Of a stretch of 19,986 bases of DNA, positions 8,335 through 16,309 are shown piece after piece (position 1 is the stretch's first letter; each line of letters starts with the position of its first letter). The DNA comes from JANFXS01 sp022791155. GTDB lineage: Bacteria > Bacillota > Clostridia > Lachnospirales > Anaerotignaceae. Both the position numbers and the translations under genes were made by a program. Location: contig CATJUX010000017.1 in the NCBI GenBank assembly GCA_949743895.1, positions 1 to 19,986 on the forward strand, in the 5' to 3' direction. The notes under the pieces are model-generated. The model saw only the letters and a program-made list of their open reading frames with translations, was not told the origin of the DNA and did not search any database.

Positions 8335-8363
8335 TTGTAAAAGAATATTAGTTATGATAAAAT
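8335..8363 (+). promoter_or_regulatory. Probable promoter of the YgiQ-family gene
   Basis: -35 TTGTAA (8335-8340), 17-bp spacer, -10 TAAAAT (8358-8363) preceded by TGA (extended -10). A second candidate just upstream is TTGACA (8303-8308) with TATAAA (8328-8333), but its spacing of 19 bp is less good. Both lie before the repeat copy at 8378, so the leader would be about 185 nt and include that repeat. Confidence 0.5.
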
Positions 8364-8377
8364 AAAGCTGAAAAGTG

Positions 8378-8468
8378 GCGCGGAACGAAGCGAAGCGTTT
8401 TGCGAAGCAAAATTCGAGAACACGCCATGCCTCTCCCACGGTCTTGAAAAATACTATTTTTGAAAGCT
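8378..8468. repeat. Dispersed repeat, copy 2 (5'-truncated)
   Basis: 8378-8437 matches 19926-19985 at roughly 75-80% by eye (AACGAAG, GAGCGTTT-type, AATTCGAGA and CTCCCA words shared in order). 8429-8468 resembles 149-183. The first ~120-nt module of copies 1 and 3 is absent. GAAGCG-type words make short internal hairpins such as TTTTGCGAAGCAAAA. Confidence 0.7.
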
Positions 8469-8504
8469 TGAAACCAAACCAACAGCCACAAGCCAACACC
8501 ATTA
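8469..8504. repeat. Terminal module related to the hairpin at 19647
   Basis: Read on the - strand, this segment (GGCTTGTGGCTGTTGGTTTG and on into TTTCAAG) matches 19646-19678 with a handful of pyrimidine changes. It also resembles the right arm at 19709-19727 on the + strand. It is fused directly to repeat copy 2. Confidence 0.6.
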
Positions 8505-8555
8505 TACTGACTAAATGTCACACAAAAACAGAAACGTTTGAGAAAAGGGGATAAT

Positions 8556-10451
8556 ATGGCATTTTTACCTGTTACGCACGAAGAAATGACTGAACTTGGG
8601 TGGGAAAAACCAGATTTTGTATATGTTTGTGGTGATGCGTATGTCGATCACCCTTCTTTTGGCGCCGCCATAATATGCCGTCTTCTTGAAAAACACGGCT
8701 TTAAGGTTTGCTTCCTTGCACAGCCCGACTGGAAAAATGTTGAAGACTTCAAGCGCTTTGGACTTCCTCGCCTTGGGTTTCTTGTGTCAAGCGGCAACAT
8801 TGACAGCATGGTGAATCACTACACTGTGGCCAAAAAGCGGCGCGAGAAGGACTATTATTCACCGGGAGGGAAAATGGGGCTGCGGCCTGACAGGGCTGTC
8901 ATAGTTTATTGCAACAAAATACGCGAAGCATATAAATATGTTCCAATAATAATAGGCGGCGTTGAGGCCAGTTTGAGGCGTTTGGCCCACTATGACTATT
9001 GGGATGACAAAGTTCGCCGTTCAGTGCTTCTTGACAGTGGCGCGGATCTTCTTTTATATGGCATGGGGGAACATCAAATTGTTGAAATGGCAGAGGCGCT
9101 TGACAGCGGCATTCCCATCTCGGAGATAACGTTCATAAAAGGAAGTGTTTTCAAAACAAGAGACGAAAGCCGGCTTTATGATTTCATACGCCTTCCGAAA
9201 TATGGCGATGTTGTGAGCTCAAAAAAACTGTTTGCAGAAAGTTTTATGACACAATATGAAAACACTGACGCTGTGACAGGAAAAATGCTTGTTGAGGAAT
9301 ATAAAGAAGGGCTTGTTGTTCAAAACCCTCCTTCACCGCCGCTGACAACAAAGGAGCTGGATTCGGTGTATTCCCTTGGCTATATGCGGGATTATCACCC
9401 CAGTTATAAGGCCGCGGGCGGAATCCCGGCCATTGAGGAGGTCAAATTCAGCCTGACAAGCAACAGAGGCTGTTTTGGAAACTGCAATTTTTGTGCCCTG
9501 GCGTTTCATCAAGGAAGGGTTGTTTCATCAAGAAGCCATGAATCGATTGTTGCTGAAGCAGAGAAAATTGTGTGGGAGCCTGACTTCAAGGGATATATCC
9601 ATGACGTTGGCGGGCCAACAGCCAACTTCCGTCATGCCGCATGTGAAAAGCAAAAAAAGTTTGGAGCGTGCAAAAACAAACAATGCCTTTTTCCAAAGCC
9701 GTGTGAAAAACTCGTCATAGACCATGATGATTATCGCCGGCTTCTTCGGAAGCTGAGGGAAATTCCAAGGGTCAAAAAGGTTTTCATACGCTCGGGCATA
9801 CGCTTTGACTATCTCATAAATGACAAAGACGGTTCATTTTTCAAAGATTTGTGCAAATATCACATAAGCGGGCAACTCAAGGTTGCGCCGGAACACGTTT
9901 CTTCCGCAGTGCTTTCAAAAATGGGCAAGCCGGAACACAGTGTGTATGAAAGGTTTGTGAAAAAATATTATGAAATAAACAAAAAATTGGGCATGGAACA
10001 ATATCTTGTGCCATATCTCATGAGCAGTCACCCGGGAAGCGGCCTTGAGGAGGCCATTGAGCTTGCTGAATATCTCCGGGACATTGGCCACACGCCGCAG
10101 CAGGTTCAGGATTTCTATCCAACCCCGGCAACGCTCTCCACAGCAATGTATTATACAGGCATTGATCCGCGGACAATGGAACCCGTTTATGTGCCAAAAT
10201 CGCCGCATGAAAAGGCCATGCAAAGGGCGTTGATGCAATATCGCGCGCCGCGCAACTATGACCTTGTCATGGAAGCGCTCAAAAAGGCCGGCCGTGAAGA
10301 TTTGATTGGGTTTGACAAAAAATGTCTCATTGCCCCAAGGCCGCGCCGGGCCGAAGCAAAAGGCATCAGCCACAAAAAAAGCAGCATTTCACAGCCCAAA
10401 AAGCAGACCGTGAAAAAGAAAACCATACGAAACATACACAGCAAAAAATGA
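8556..10451 (+). CDS. YgiQ-family radical SAM protein (UPF0313)
   Basis: The product is 631 aa, the size of the YgiQ family. Its specific reaction is not known to me. The N-terminal region resembles a B12-binding/Rossmann-like domain (about residues 25-200). The radical SAM core begins with NRGC306-F-G-N-C310-N-F-C313, a C-x3-C-x2-C motif that binds the 4Fe-4S cluster with S-adenosylmethionine. A second Cys cluster (residues about 367-386: C-EKQKKFGA-C-KNKQ-C-LFPKP-C) follows. The tail is Lys/Arg-rich. The start is ATG 8556 with AAAAGGGG five nt upstream; an in-frame TTG at 8538 has no ribosome binding site. The gene stands alone between a terminator and the thrC promoter. The symbol ygiQ refers to the E. 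coli family member; orthology is likely but not certain. Confidence 0.93.
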   Translation: MAFLPVTHEEMTELGWEKPDFVYVCGDAYVDHPSFGAAIICRLLEKHGFKVCFLAQPDWKNVEDFKRFGLPRLGFLVSSGNIDSMVNHYTVAKKRREKDYYSPGGKMGLRPDRAVIVYCNKIREAYKYVPIIIGGVEASLRRLAHYDYWDDKVRRSVLLDSGADLLLYGMGEHQIVEMAEALDSGIPISEITFIKGSVFKTRDESRLYDFIRLPKYGDVVSSKKLFAESFMTQYENTDAVTGKMLVEEYKEGLVVQNPPSPPLTTKELDSVYSLGYMRDYHPSYKAAGGIPAIEEVKFSLTSNRGCFGNCNFCALAFHQGRVVSSRSHESIVAEAEKIVWEPDFKGYIHDVGGPTANFRHAACEKQKKFGACKNKQCLFPKPCEKLVIDHDDYRRLLRKLREIPRVKKVFIRSGIRFDYLINDKDGSFFKDLCKYHISGQLKVAPEHVSSAVLSKMGKPEHSVYERFVKKYYEINKKLGMEQYLVPYLMSSHPGSGLEEAIELAEYLRDIGHTPQQVQDFYPTPATLSTAMYYTGIDPRTMEPVYVPKSPHEKAMQRALMQYRAPRNYDLVMEALKKAGREDLIGFDKKCLIAPRPRRAEAKGISHKKSSISQPKKQTVKKKTIRNIHSKK

Positions 10452-10483
10452 ACAGAAAAACCAATGCCTATTATGGCTTGTTA

Positions 10484-10511
10484 TTGACAAATTCCGATAA
10501 TAGGGTAAAAT
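10484..10511 (+). promoter_or_regulatory. thrC promoter
   Basis: A perfect -35 TTGACA (10484-10489), 16-bp spacer and -10 TAAAAT (10506-10511). The leader would be about 100 nt and contains a small GCCGC/GCGGC hairpin at about 10569-10586, too weak to call a riboswitch or attenuator. Confidence 0.65.
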
Positions 10512-10615
10512 TGATTTACGTTCACTTCAATAAAACTTTGTCTGAACTTATAAAATTATGTTTTTCAGCCGCGCAATCTCGGCGGCCAACAATTGTTAAA
10601 AGGGTGGATTTTAAT

Positions 10616-12094
10616 ATGAAAAAAATCAATTATATTGGAACAAGAAACAAAAATATCAAAGCCACAGCAAGTCAGGCGATTCTTCAGGGAATTTGCTCTG
10701 ACGGCGGGCTTTTCATTCCAGAGGAATTTCAAAAGCCCGACAAATCGCTGGAGGAACTCTCAAAACTCGGCTATCAGGATTTGGCATATGAAATTTTGAA
10801 ACTATATTTGACTGATTTCACTGAAGAGGAATTGCGCCATTGCATAGACAGCGCATATGATGAGAAATTTGACACGCGCGAGATTGCGCCTGTTGTTGAA
10901 AAAAATGGCGTTTCAATGCTTGAGCTTTTTCATGGGAAGACAATAGCGTTCAAAGATATGGCGCTTTCAATTCTTCCATATCTTATGAAAACGGCAGCGG
11001 CCAAAAACGGGCTTGACAAAGAAATTGTGATACTCACGGCCACATCAGGCGACACAGGAAAAGCCGCACTGGAGGGATTTGCCAATGTTGAGGGCGTGAA
11101 GATCATCGTTTTCTTCCCTGAAGACGGCGTCAGCCCGGTTCAAAAACTGCAAATGGTGACGCAGGAGGGAGACAACACATGCGTTGTTGGCATAAACGGA
11201 AATTTTGACGATGCTCAAACAGCAGTGAAATCCATATTCACAAACAATGACTTCAAAGAGGAGCTTTCTGAAAACGGCTTTGTGCTTTCTTCAGCAAATT
11301 CCATAAACATTGGCCGCCTTGCCCCGCAAATTGTATACTATTTCAATGCATATTTGCGCATGGCAGAAAATGGAAGCATCAACATTGGCGATGAAATAAA
11401 CGTTGTTGTGCCAACAGGCAATTTTGGCAATATACTGGCGGGGTATTTTGCATACAAAATGGGGCTTCCGGTGAAAACATTTGTGTGTGCTTCCAATGAG
11501 AACAATGTGCTTTTCGATTTTTTCACAACAGGCACATATGACAAGAACAGACCTTTTCATGTCACAAACTCGCCGTCTATGGATATACTTGTTTCAAGCA
11601 ATCTTGAGCGCCTTTTGTGCCTTGTTGCCGGACAGGAAAAATGTGCCGGTTTGATGAAGGGCCTCAATTCAGAGGGCAAATATTCCCTTGACACATCAAA
11701 TCTCAACATAAAGGGCCAATGGGCAAATCAAAAAGAAACAAATGACGCAATAAAAGATATGTTTGAAAGCTCGGGCTATGTTGTTGACACGCACACTGCT
11801 GTTGCATATGCTGCATACAAAAAATATAAAGCGGAAACTGGCGACAACACAAAAACAGTGATTGTGTCAACGGCGAGTCCATACAAATTCACAAAAGATG
11901 TTCTCTCTGCAATAGACAGCAAATATGCCGGGATGGAGTTTTTCCCGCTTATGAACGAGCTTGAAAAAATTTCGGGCACAACAATTCCAGAGCCCGTCAA
12001 AGGGCTTGAAAACAAAACTGTTCTTCACAAAACAGTCATTGAGAAAAATGAAATACAAAGTTTTGTGCGCCATCATTTGATGAATGAAAAATGA
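10616..12094 (+). CDS. thrC: Threonine synthase
   Basis: This PLP enzyme converts O-phosphohomoserine to threonine and phosphate. The product is 492 aa, the long form with a Thr_synth_N domain at the start (YIGTRNKNIKATASQAILQG, then SDGGLFIP). The PLP-binding lysine is expected at K113 in H-G-K-T-I-A-F-K-D-M. TATSGDTGKAA (phosphate-binding loop) and VPTGNFGNILAGY are clear family motifs. The frame is open far upstream into the ygiQ-like gene. ATG 10616 is chosen because AGGGTGG lies 8 nt before it and the promoter lies between the two genes. The tkt gene follows after 78 bp without a terminator, so the two probably share a transcript. No other threonine-pathway gene is in view. Confidence 0.96.
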   Translation: MKKINYIGTRNKNIKATASQAILQGICSDGGLFIPEEFQKPDKSLEELSKLGYQDLAYEILKLYLTDFTEEELRHCIDSAYDEKFDTREIAPVVEKNGVSMLELFHGKTIAFKDMALSILPYLMKTAAAKNGLDKEIVILTATSGDTGKAALEGFANVEGVKIIVFFPEDGVSPVQKLQMVTQEGDNTCVVGINGNFDDAQTAVKSIFTNNDFKEELSENGFVLSSANSINIGRLAPQIVYYFNAYLRMAENGSINIGDEINVVVPTGNFGNILAGYFAYKMGLPVKTFVCASNENNVLFDFFTTGTYDKNRPFHVTNSPSMDILVSSNLERLLCLVAGQEKCAGLMKGLNSEGKYSLDTSNLNIKGQWANQKETNDAIKDMFESSGYVVDTHTAVAYAAYKKYKAETGDNTKTVIVSTASPYKFTKDVLSAIDSKYAGMEFFPLMNELEKISGTTIPEPVKGLENKTVLHKTVIEKNEIQSFVRHHLMNEK

Positions 12095-12172
12095 ATGGAT
12101 TGAAAATTGCAATTTAAGTTATATCAGCAAACTTTTCCCAATCGACACAACAGCAATGAAGGAGGAAAATGA

Positions 12173-14155
12173 ATGGACATAAATCAGCTTTCAATAAACA
12201 CAGTGAGGTTTTTGAGTGCAGATGCAATTGAAAAGGCAAAAAGCGGCCATCCGGGGCTTCCTTTGGGCGCGGCTCCGGCGGCATATACACTTTGGGCCGA
12301 GGAAATGCGTCACAGCCCCAAAAACCCAAAATGGCCCAACCGTGACAGATTTATACTGAGCGCCGGACATGGTTCGGCAATGCTCTACTCACTTCTCCAT
12401 TTGTTTGGATATGACGTGAGCATAGACGACTTGAAAAATTTTCGCCAGCTTTCGGCCAAAACGCCGGGACACCCGGAATATGGCGTGACAGACGGTGTTG
12501 AAGCCACATCGGGCCCTTTGGGACAGGGCATTGCCATGGCTGTGGGGCTTGCTTTGGCTGAAAGCCGTTTGGCGGCCGAATTCAACAAAGATGAGTTCAA
12601 TATATACGATCACTATACGTTTGCATTGTGCGGCGATGGTTGCCTCATGGAAGGCGTTTCCAGCGAGGCGGCTTCACTTGCGGCGTCGCTTGGGCTTGGA
12701 AAGCTCATAGTTCTTTATGACTCAAACAGCATAACAATTGAAGGCCCAACCTCCACAAGCTTCACAGAAAATGTCCGTGCCCGCTTTGACGCCTATGGCT
12801 GGCAGACGATATATGTTGAAGACGGAAATGACACAGCGGCCATTGCAAATGCCGTGAAAGAGGCAAAAGCCGAAAAATTGAAACCATCACTGATTGAAAT
12901 CAAAACATCAATAGGCTTTGGCGCGCCAAACAAACAGGGCAAGGCTTCGGCCCATGGCGAGCCTTTGGGCGCTGACGAGCTGAAGGCCGCAAAACACAAC
13001 CTTGGCTTTGACTATGAGGACAGCTTTTTTGTTCCTTCTGAAGTCAGTGAAAACATGAAATGCGTAATATCGAAGCTCAATCAATTTGAAGATAGCTGGA
13101 ATGATATGTTTGAACGCTATTGCGAAAAATATCCTGAAATGGCGGAAAAATGGAACGTTTTCCACAACGAAGAAGTTGATGACGAGCTGTTTGAAAATTC
13201 TGACTTCTGGGAAAACGGCGGCGACATAGCCACAAGGGCGTCTTCTGAAAAGGTTCTTCAAAAGCTTTCTGCGGCCATACCAAACCTCATGGGCGGCTCA
13301 GCCGATTTGGGGCCTTCAAACAAATCGGTCATGAAGGACAGGCCATATTATTCAAAAGACACTCCATGTGGCTCAAACATACATTTTGGCGTGAGGGAAT
13401 TTGCCATGACAGCCATGGCCAACGGCATGGCATTGCACGGCGGGCTCAGGCCATATGTGGCGGGATTTTTCGTTTTCAGCGACTATATGAAAGCGGCCAT
13501 TCGTCTTTCAGCGCTCATGAAGCTGAATGTCATAAGCGTGTTGACCCATGACTCAATAGGCGTTGGCGAAGACGGGCCAACACATCAGCCTGTGGAACAG
13601 CTTGCGGCTTTAAGAAGCATGCCAAACTGCACTGTTTTGCGCCCGTGCGATTCAAATGAAACAGCGGCGGCATGGCAAATGGCGCTCACAAGGAAAGGCG
13701 GCCCGTCCGCACTCATACTTTCAAGGCAAAACCTGCCGCGCCTTGAGGGAACAGGAAAGGCGGCGCTGAAAGGCGGCTATGTTCTGCGTGACTGCGAGGG
13801 AACGCCTGACATACTCCTCATGGCAAGCGGGTCAGAGGTGAGCCTTATATATGAAGCATATGACAAGTTGGTGGAAAAAGGCGTTAAAGCCCGTGTCATA
13901 TCGCTCATGAGCCAAGAGGTTTTTGAGGAACAGAGCGCTTTATATAAAGAAAGTGTGATGCCGCGGAATGTTGTGAAAAGGCTTGCTGTGGAAGCGGGAA
14001 GCAGCTTTGGCTGGCATAAATACACCGGTTTTGACGGCGGAATAATTTCGATTGACACATTTGGCGAAAGCGCCCCGGCCGGCGAACTGTTCAAAAAGTT
14101 TGGATTCACAGTTGAAAACGTTGTTGAAAAGGCAATGGAAGTTTTGTCAGTTTGA
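12173..14155 (+). CDS. tkt: Transketolase
   Basis: A thiamine diphosphate enzyme of the non-oxidative pentose phosphate pathway that moves two-carbon ketol units between sugar phosphates. At 660 aa it is a full-length single-chain form, not the split type common in some anaerobes. Visible motifs are S-G-H-P-G-x-P-x-G-A near residue 24, the ThDP motif G-D-G-C-L-M-E-G near 153 followed by the Asn of Y-D-S-N-S-I, and T-H-D-S-I-G-V-G-E-D-G-P-T-H-Q-P near 457. The start is ATG 12173 with AAGGAGG spaced 7 nt. It is followed by a good terminator. Confidence 0.97.
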   Translation: MDINQLSINTVRFLSADAIEKAKSGHPGLPLGAAPAAYTLWAEEMRHSPKNPKWPNRDRFILSAGHGSAMLYSLLHLFGYDVSIDDLKNFRQLSAKTPGHPEYGVTDGVEATSGPLGQGIAMAVGLALAESRLAAEFNKDEFNIYDHYTFALCGDGCLMEGVSSEAASLAASLGLGKLIVLYDSNSITIEGPTSTSFTENVRARFDAYGWQTIYVEDGNDTAAIANAVKEAKAEKLKPSLIEIKTSIGFGAPNKQGKASAHGEPLGADELKAAKHNLGFDYEDSFFVPSEVSENMKCVISKLNQFEDSWNDMFERYCEKYPEMAEKWNVFHNEEVDDELFENSDFWENGGDIATRASSEKVLQKLSAAIPNLMGGSADLGPSNKSVMKDRPYYSKDTPCGSNIHFGVREFAMTAMANGMALHGGLRPYVAGFFVFSDYMKAAIRLSALMKLNVISVLTHDSIGVGEDGPTHQPVEQLAALRSMPNCTVLRPCDSNETAAAWQMALTRKGGPSALILSRQNLPRLEGTGKAALKGGYVLRDCEGTPDILLMASGSEVSLIYEAYDKLVEKGVKARVISLMSQEVFEEQSALYKESVMPRNVVKRLAVEAGSSFGWHKYTGFDGGIISIDTFGESAPAGELFKKFGFTVENVVEKAMEVLSV

Positions 14156-14205
14156 TTTTGTGATTTTGCCACTGTTCGAAAATTGAACGTTTTGCGCAAT
14201 TTTTT

Positions 14206-14236
14206 GGGAGGCTCTGAGTTTGGAGCTTCCCTTTTT
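14206..14236 (+). terminator. Terminator of thrC-tkt
   Basis: GGGAGGCTC (14206-14214) pairs with GAGCTTCCC (14223-14231) with one G-T wobble, followed by TTTTT (14232-14236). It begins 51 bp after the tkt stop. Confidence 0.85.
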
Positions 14237-14300
14237 GTTTGAAAAAAACGTCAAATTTTCAATTCCGCAAAAGTTTTGGCATTTGAAAGATTTTTCAAAA

Positions 14301-14455
14301 GGGAAAAGCCGGACAAATATGCCCGACTTTTAAGGAAGGTATTATGAATTTTCTTTTGGGGTTTTGTGTATCACTGTTACAAGTAATAATATAAACGAAA
14401 ATTATTAAGTTCGTATGGCTATTTTATGAATAATTTATTAATGTTTTATAGCAAA
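14301..14455. repeat. Duplicated hairpin/mini-ORF unit, copy 1
   Basis: Matches 14612-14766. The first ~110 bp are nearly identical and the rest decays. Order of parts: GGGAAAAGCCGG hairpin stem, AAGGAAGG ribosome binding site, ATG of a mini-ORF, then a 7-bp inverted repeat TAATAAT/ATTATTA around 14384-14407. The hairpin is imperfect in this copy. Confidence 0.85.
14344..14394 (+). CDS. Possible 16-residue hydrophobic peptide
   Basis: ATG follows AAGGAAGG (14332-14339) by 4 nt, a ribosome binding site as strong as those of the real genes here. The reading MNFLLGFCVSLLQVII is entirely hydrophobic or polar-uncharged, as in very small membrane peptides. I do not recognise it. Against it: the second copy of the unit carries a one-base deletion in the same frame, so the peptide is not conserved between the two copies. 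The unit could equally be a non-coding RNA or a decayed repeat. Confidence 0.25.
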   Translation: MNFLLGFCVSLLQVII

Positions 14456-14611
14456 GTATGAAAAACGATGAATTGTCTGGAAAATATATATTTTTTGGCA
14501 TTTTTCAAATGTTTGAAACTTTGAGGGCGGCCGTCAATTGATTGTGAAAAAACAATTTGATCAAATGAAGCTGCTTTCAAAAACACAGAAATGTGGAACT
14601 GGAATGAAAAA

Positions 14612-14766
14612 GGGAAAAGCCGGATGATTAGTCCGGCTTCTAAAGGAAGGTATTATGAATTTTCTTTTGGGGTTTGTGTATCACTGTTACAAGTAATAAT
14701 ATAAACGAAAATTATTAATGCTGTATGGATATTTTGTAAACAAACTATTAATATTCCTAAATAAAA
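14612..14766. repeat. Duplicated hairpin/mini-ORF unit, copy 2
   Basis: Second copy of the 14301-14455 unit, 311 bp downstream in the same orientation. Here the hairpin is perfect: AAGCCGGA (14617-14624) with TCCGGCTT (14632-14639) and a 7-nt loop. It is followed by AAAGGAAGG. Confidence 0.85.
14655..14696 (+). pseudogene. Frameshifted copy of the mini-ORF
   Basis: Starts identically (MNFLLGF), but a run of four T in copy 1 (GGGGTTTTGTG) is three T here. The frame shifts to VYHCYK and then stops. The ribosome binding site is intact. If the short peptide matters, this copy is broken; if the RNA matters, the change may be neutral. Confidence 0.2.
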
Positions 14767-15106
14767 CTGTATATTTCATGCCAAATGTGCATTGAGGAAT
14801 TTCGTTGCTGACGGTTTGAAATGATTTGGGAAAATATGTTTTTGGTTTTGAGCTGTTTTTTGGCCCGTTTGCAATTTCATTTTGCAAATTTGTTTGAGTG
14901 CATTTTTGACGTTGCCTGTTTTGGCATTGCAATTTGAATGAACATGCGGGCCAAAACTGACAGAATTAATCACTTTGCAGTGAGGGGATATGCGTTAAAA
15001 AATATGAGAAGTGTCACTCAAATGAGGCTGTGGAAAGGATTGAATGAATGTGTTTCAATTTGAGTGAACAGATCTGACTGCAAATTGGTGCATTTCATTT
15101 TCAGAC
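14767..15106. other. Gene-free stretch before noc
   Basis: No gene or RNA is recognised. TTTGCAA/TTGCAAA makes a small hairpin near 14871-14888. A 15-nt word CAATTTGARTGAACA occurs twice (14930-14944 and 15056-15070). A perfect 10-bp inverted repeat, TCACTCAAAT (15014-15023) and ATTTGAGTGA (15058-15067), lies just downstream of the noc stop. No clear terminator for noc is visible. Confidence 0.45.
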
Positions 15107-15994
15107 CTAAGCTTCAGCCGCGTTGGCTGTCGTTTCAGTTTCAATTTCAATTTGACTGCCCGCTATTGAAATTATGATTTCATAGCCCTCCGGTTTTTTC
15201 TCAACTTTATATATGGCGTCAATTCCGGAATTTCTCATGAGTTCCACACTTTTTTTGATTGTGTTTGTCACGAGGCGTATGTCGCCCAAATTTCTTTTTA
15301 TTTTTTGGTCACTGCGCTCTATGACTTCCTCTCTGAGGCGCTCAATTGTTTCGTTGACAAGTTCTTCTGTTTTTCTCACAGTCAGGCCCTCTTCGATGAC
15401 ACGGCGCACAACGTCTTCACGCACGCGCTCATCTGGAATTTTCAAAAATGCCCGCGCGTGTCTTTCAGAAAGATTGTTGTCCAAAAGCATTCCCTTTATG
15501 TTGTCGCTCAGGCGCAAAAGACGAATTTTGTTTGCAATTGAGCTTTGGCTTTTGCCAAGCTTTGTGGCCACTTCCTCCTGTGTCAGGCCATAGTCCTCCA
15601 CAAGCGACTGATAGCCCAGTGCCTCTTCTATGTAGTTAAGGTTTTGTCTTTGAATGTTTTCTGTCAATGCAATCAAAGCGCTTTTGTTGTCGTTTATAGA
15701 AACCACAATGGCGGGGATTGTGGCGAGCCCGGCAAGCTTTGCCGCACGAAGCCGTCTTTCGCCACACACAAGTTCATAGCAATGGCCGTTTATAAGGCGC
15801 ACTGTTATGGGCTGCATAACGCCAAACTCCTTTATTGACGCTGTGAGCTCCTCAAGCGTTTCTTTGGGGAAATATTTTCTTGGTTGCGCGGGGTTTGGTT
15901 TTATATCCTCAATGGGGACATCTGTTATTTTTTTGTCGTTTTTGTTGGCCGGCTTCCTTTGAAACAATTCCGAGAACTTTATGGGTTCGCCCAA
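15107..15994 (-). CDS. noc: Noc-like ParB-family nucleoid occlusion protein
   Basis: ParB-fold CTPases load on DNA sites and spread. Noc couples chromosome position to septum placement. The protein (295 aa from TTG 15994; 298 aa if GTG 16003 is used) has the CTP-binding boxes GERRLRA (78-84) and ENIQRQ (112-117), then a helix-turn-helix (about 138-160, TQEEVATKLGKSQSSIANKI). The C-terminal segment (IRLVTNTIKKSVELM...SGI) resembles B. subtilis Noc rather than ParB/Spo0J. The start is probably TTG 15994, because the ribosome binding site AAGAAGGTGG overlaps GTG 16003 itself. No parA is adjacent, which also favours Noc over a segregation ParB. A residual possibility is a general ParB paralogue. 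Confidence 0.85.
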   Translation of the reverse strand: MGEPIKFSELFQRKPANKNDKKITDVPIEDIKPNPAQPRKYFPKETLEELTASIKEFGVMQPITVRLINGHCYELVCGERRLRAAKLAGLATIPAIVVSINDNKSALIALTENIQRQNLNYIEEALGYQSLVEDYGLTQEEVATKLGKSQSSIANKIRLLRLSDNIKGMLLDNNLSERHARAFLKIPDERVREDVVRRVIEEGLTVRKTEELVNETIERLREEVIERSDQKIKRNLGDIRLVTNTIKKSVELMRNSGIDAIYKVEKKPEGYEIIISIAGSQIEIETETTANAAEA

Positions 15995-16028
15995 TGTTTC
16001 CACCTTCTTTTGTATTTTATTGTTTTTT

Positions 16029-16057
16029 CGTATAATTAAGTATAACCATTATCACAA
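16029..16057 (-). promoter_or_regulatory. noc promoter
   Basis: On the - strand: -35 TTGTGA (16052-16057), 17-bp spacer, -10 TATACG (16029-16034). A TATACT lies in the spacer as an alternative -10. Confidence 0.5.
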
Positions 16058-16126
16058 GCCTTAAAAAGTCCCTTTCGTGCACTTTATTATTACAAAAAGT
16101 GGCGTGAAATTTGTGCGTGAAATGCG

Positions 16127-16152
16127 AAAAAAGCCTTCTTTTAAGGAAGGCT
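16127..16152 (-). terminator. Terminator of AI-2E transporter / membrane protein unit
   Basis: AAGCCTTC (16131-16138) and GAAGGCTT (16145-16152) form a perfect stem with a 6-nt loop. On the - strand it is followed by TTTTTT (16127-16132). It lies about 160 bp past the stop of the - strand membrane-protein gene. Confidence 0.75.
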
Positions 16153-16309
16153 TAACAATTAAGTGTTTTAAGGCGTTTTGTGCGAAGTTCGTGTTTTTGA
16201 AAGTCACGCGGCTTTAAGCGCGCCTGATTTTTGTGTGAAATTGAATTTTTGGCACAATTTTTCAAAGTGTGTTGCAGTGGAATTGAAATGGGGTTTTGTG
16301 CCAATATGT
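16153..16309. other. 3' untranslated/intergenic stretch, nothing recognised
   Basis: Lies between the stop of the membrane-protein gene and its terminator. Only weak CGCG...CGCG pairing near 16207-16222 is seen. Confidence 0.4.

Noticed and set aside
10601..10607. AGGGTGG before thrC as a T-box signature
   Set aside because: The rest of the T-box core (ACCGCG) is absent, there is no specifier stem or terminator, and the word is correctly placed as the ribosome binding site.
14301..14766. CRISPR array
   Set aside because: There are only two long diverging copies without regular short spacers.
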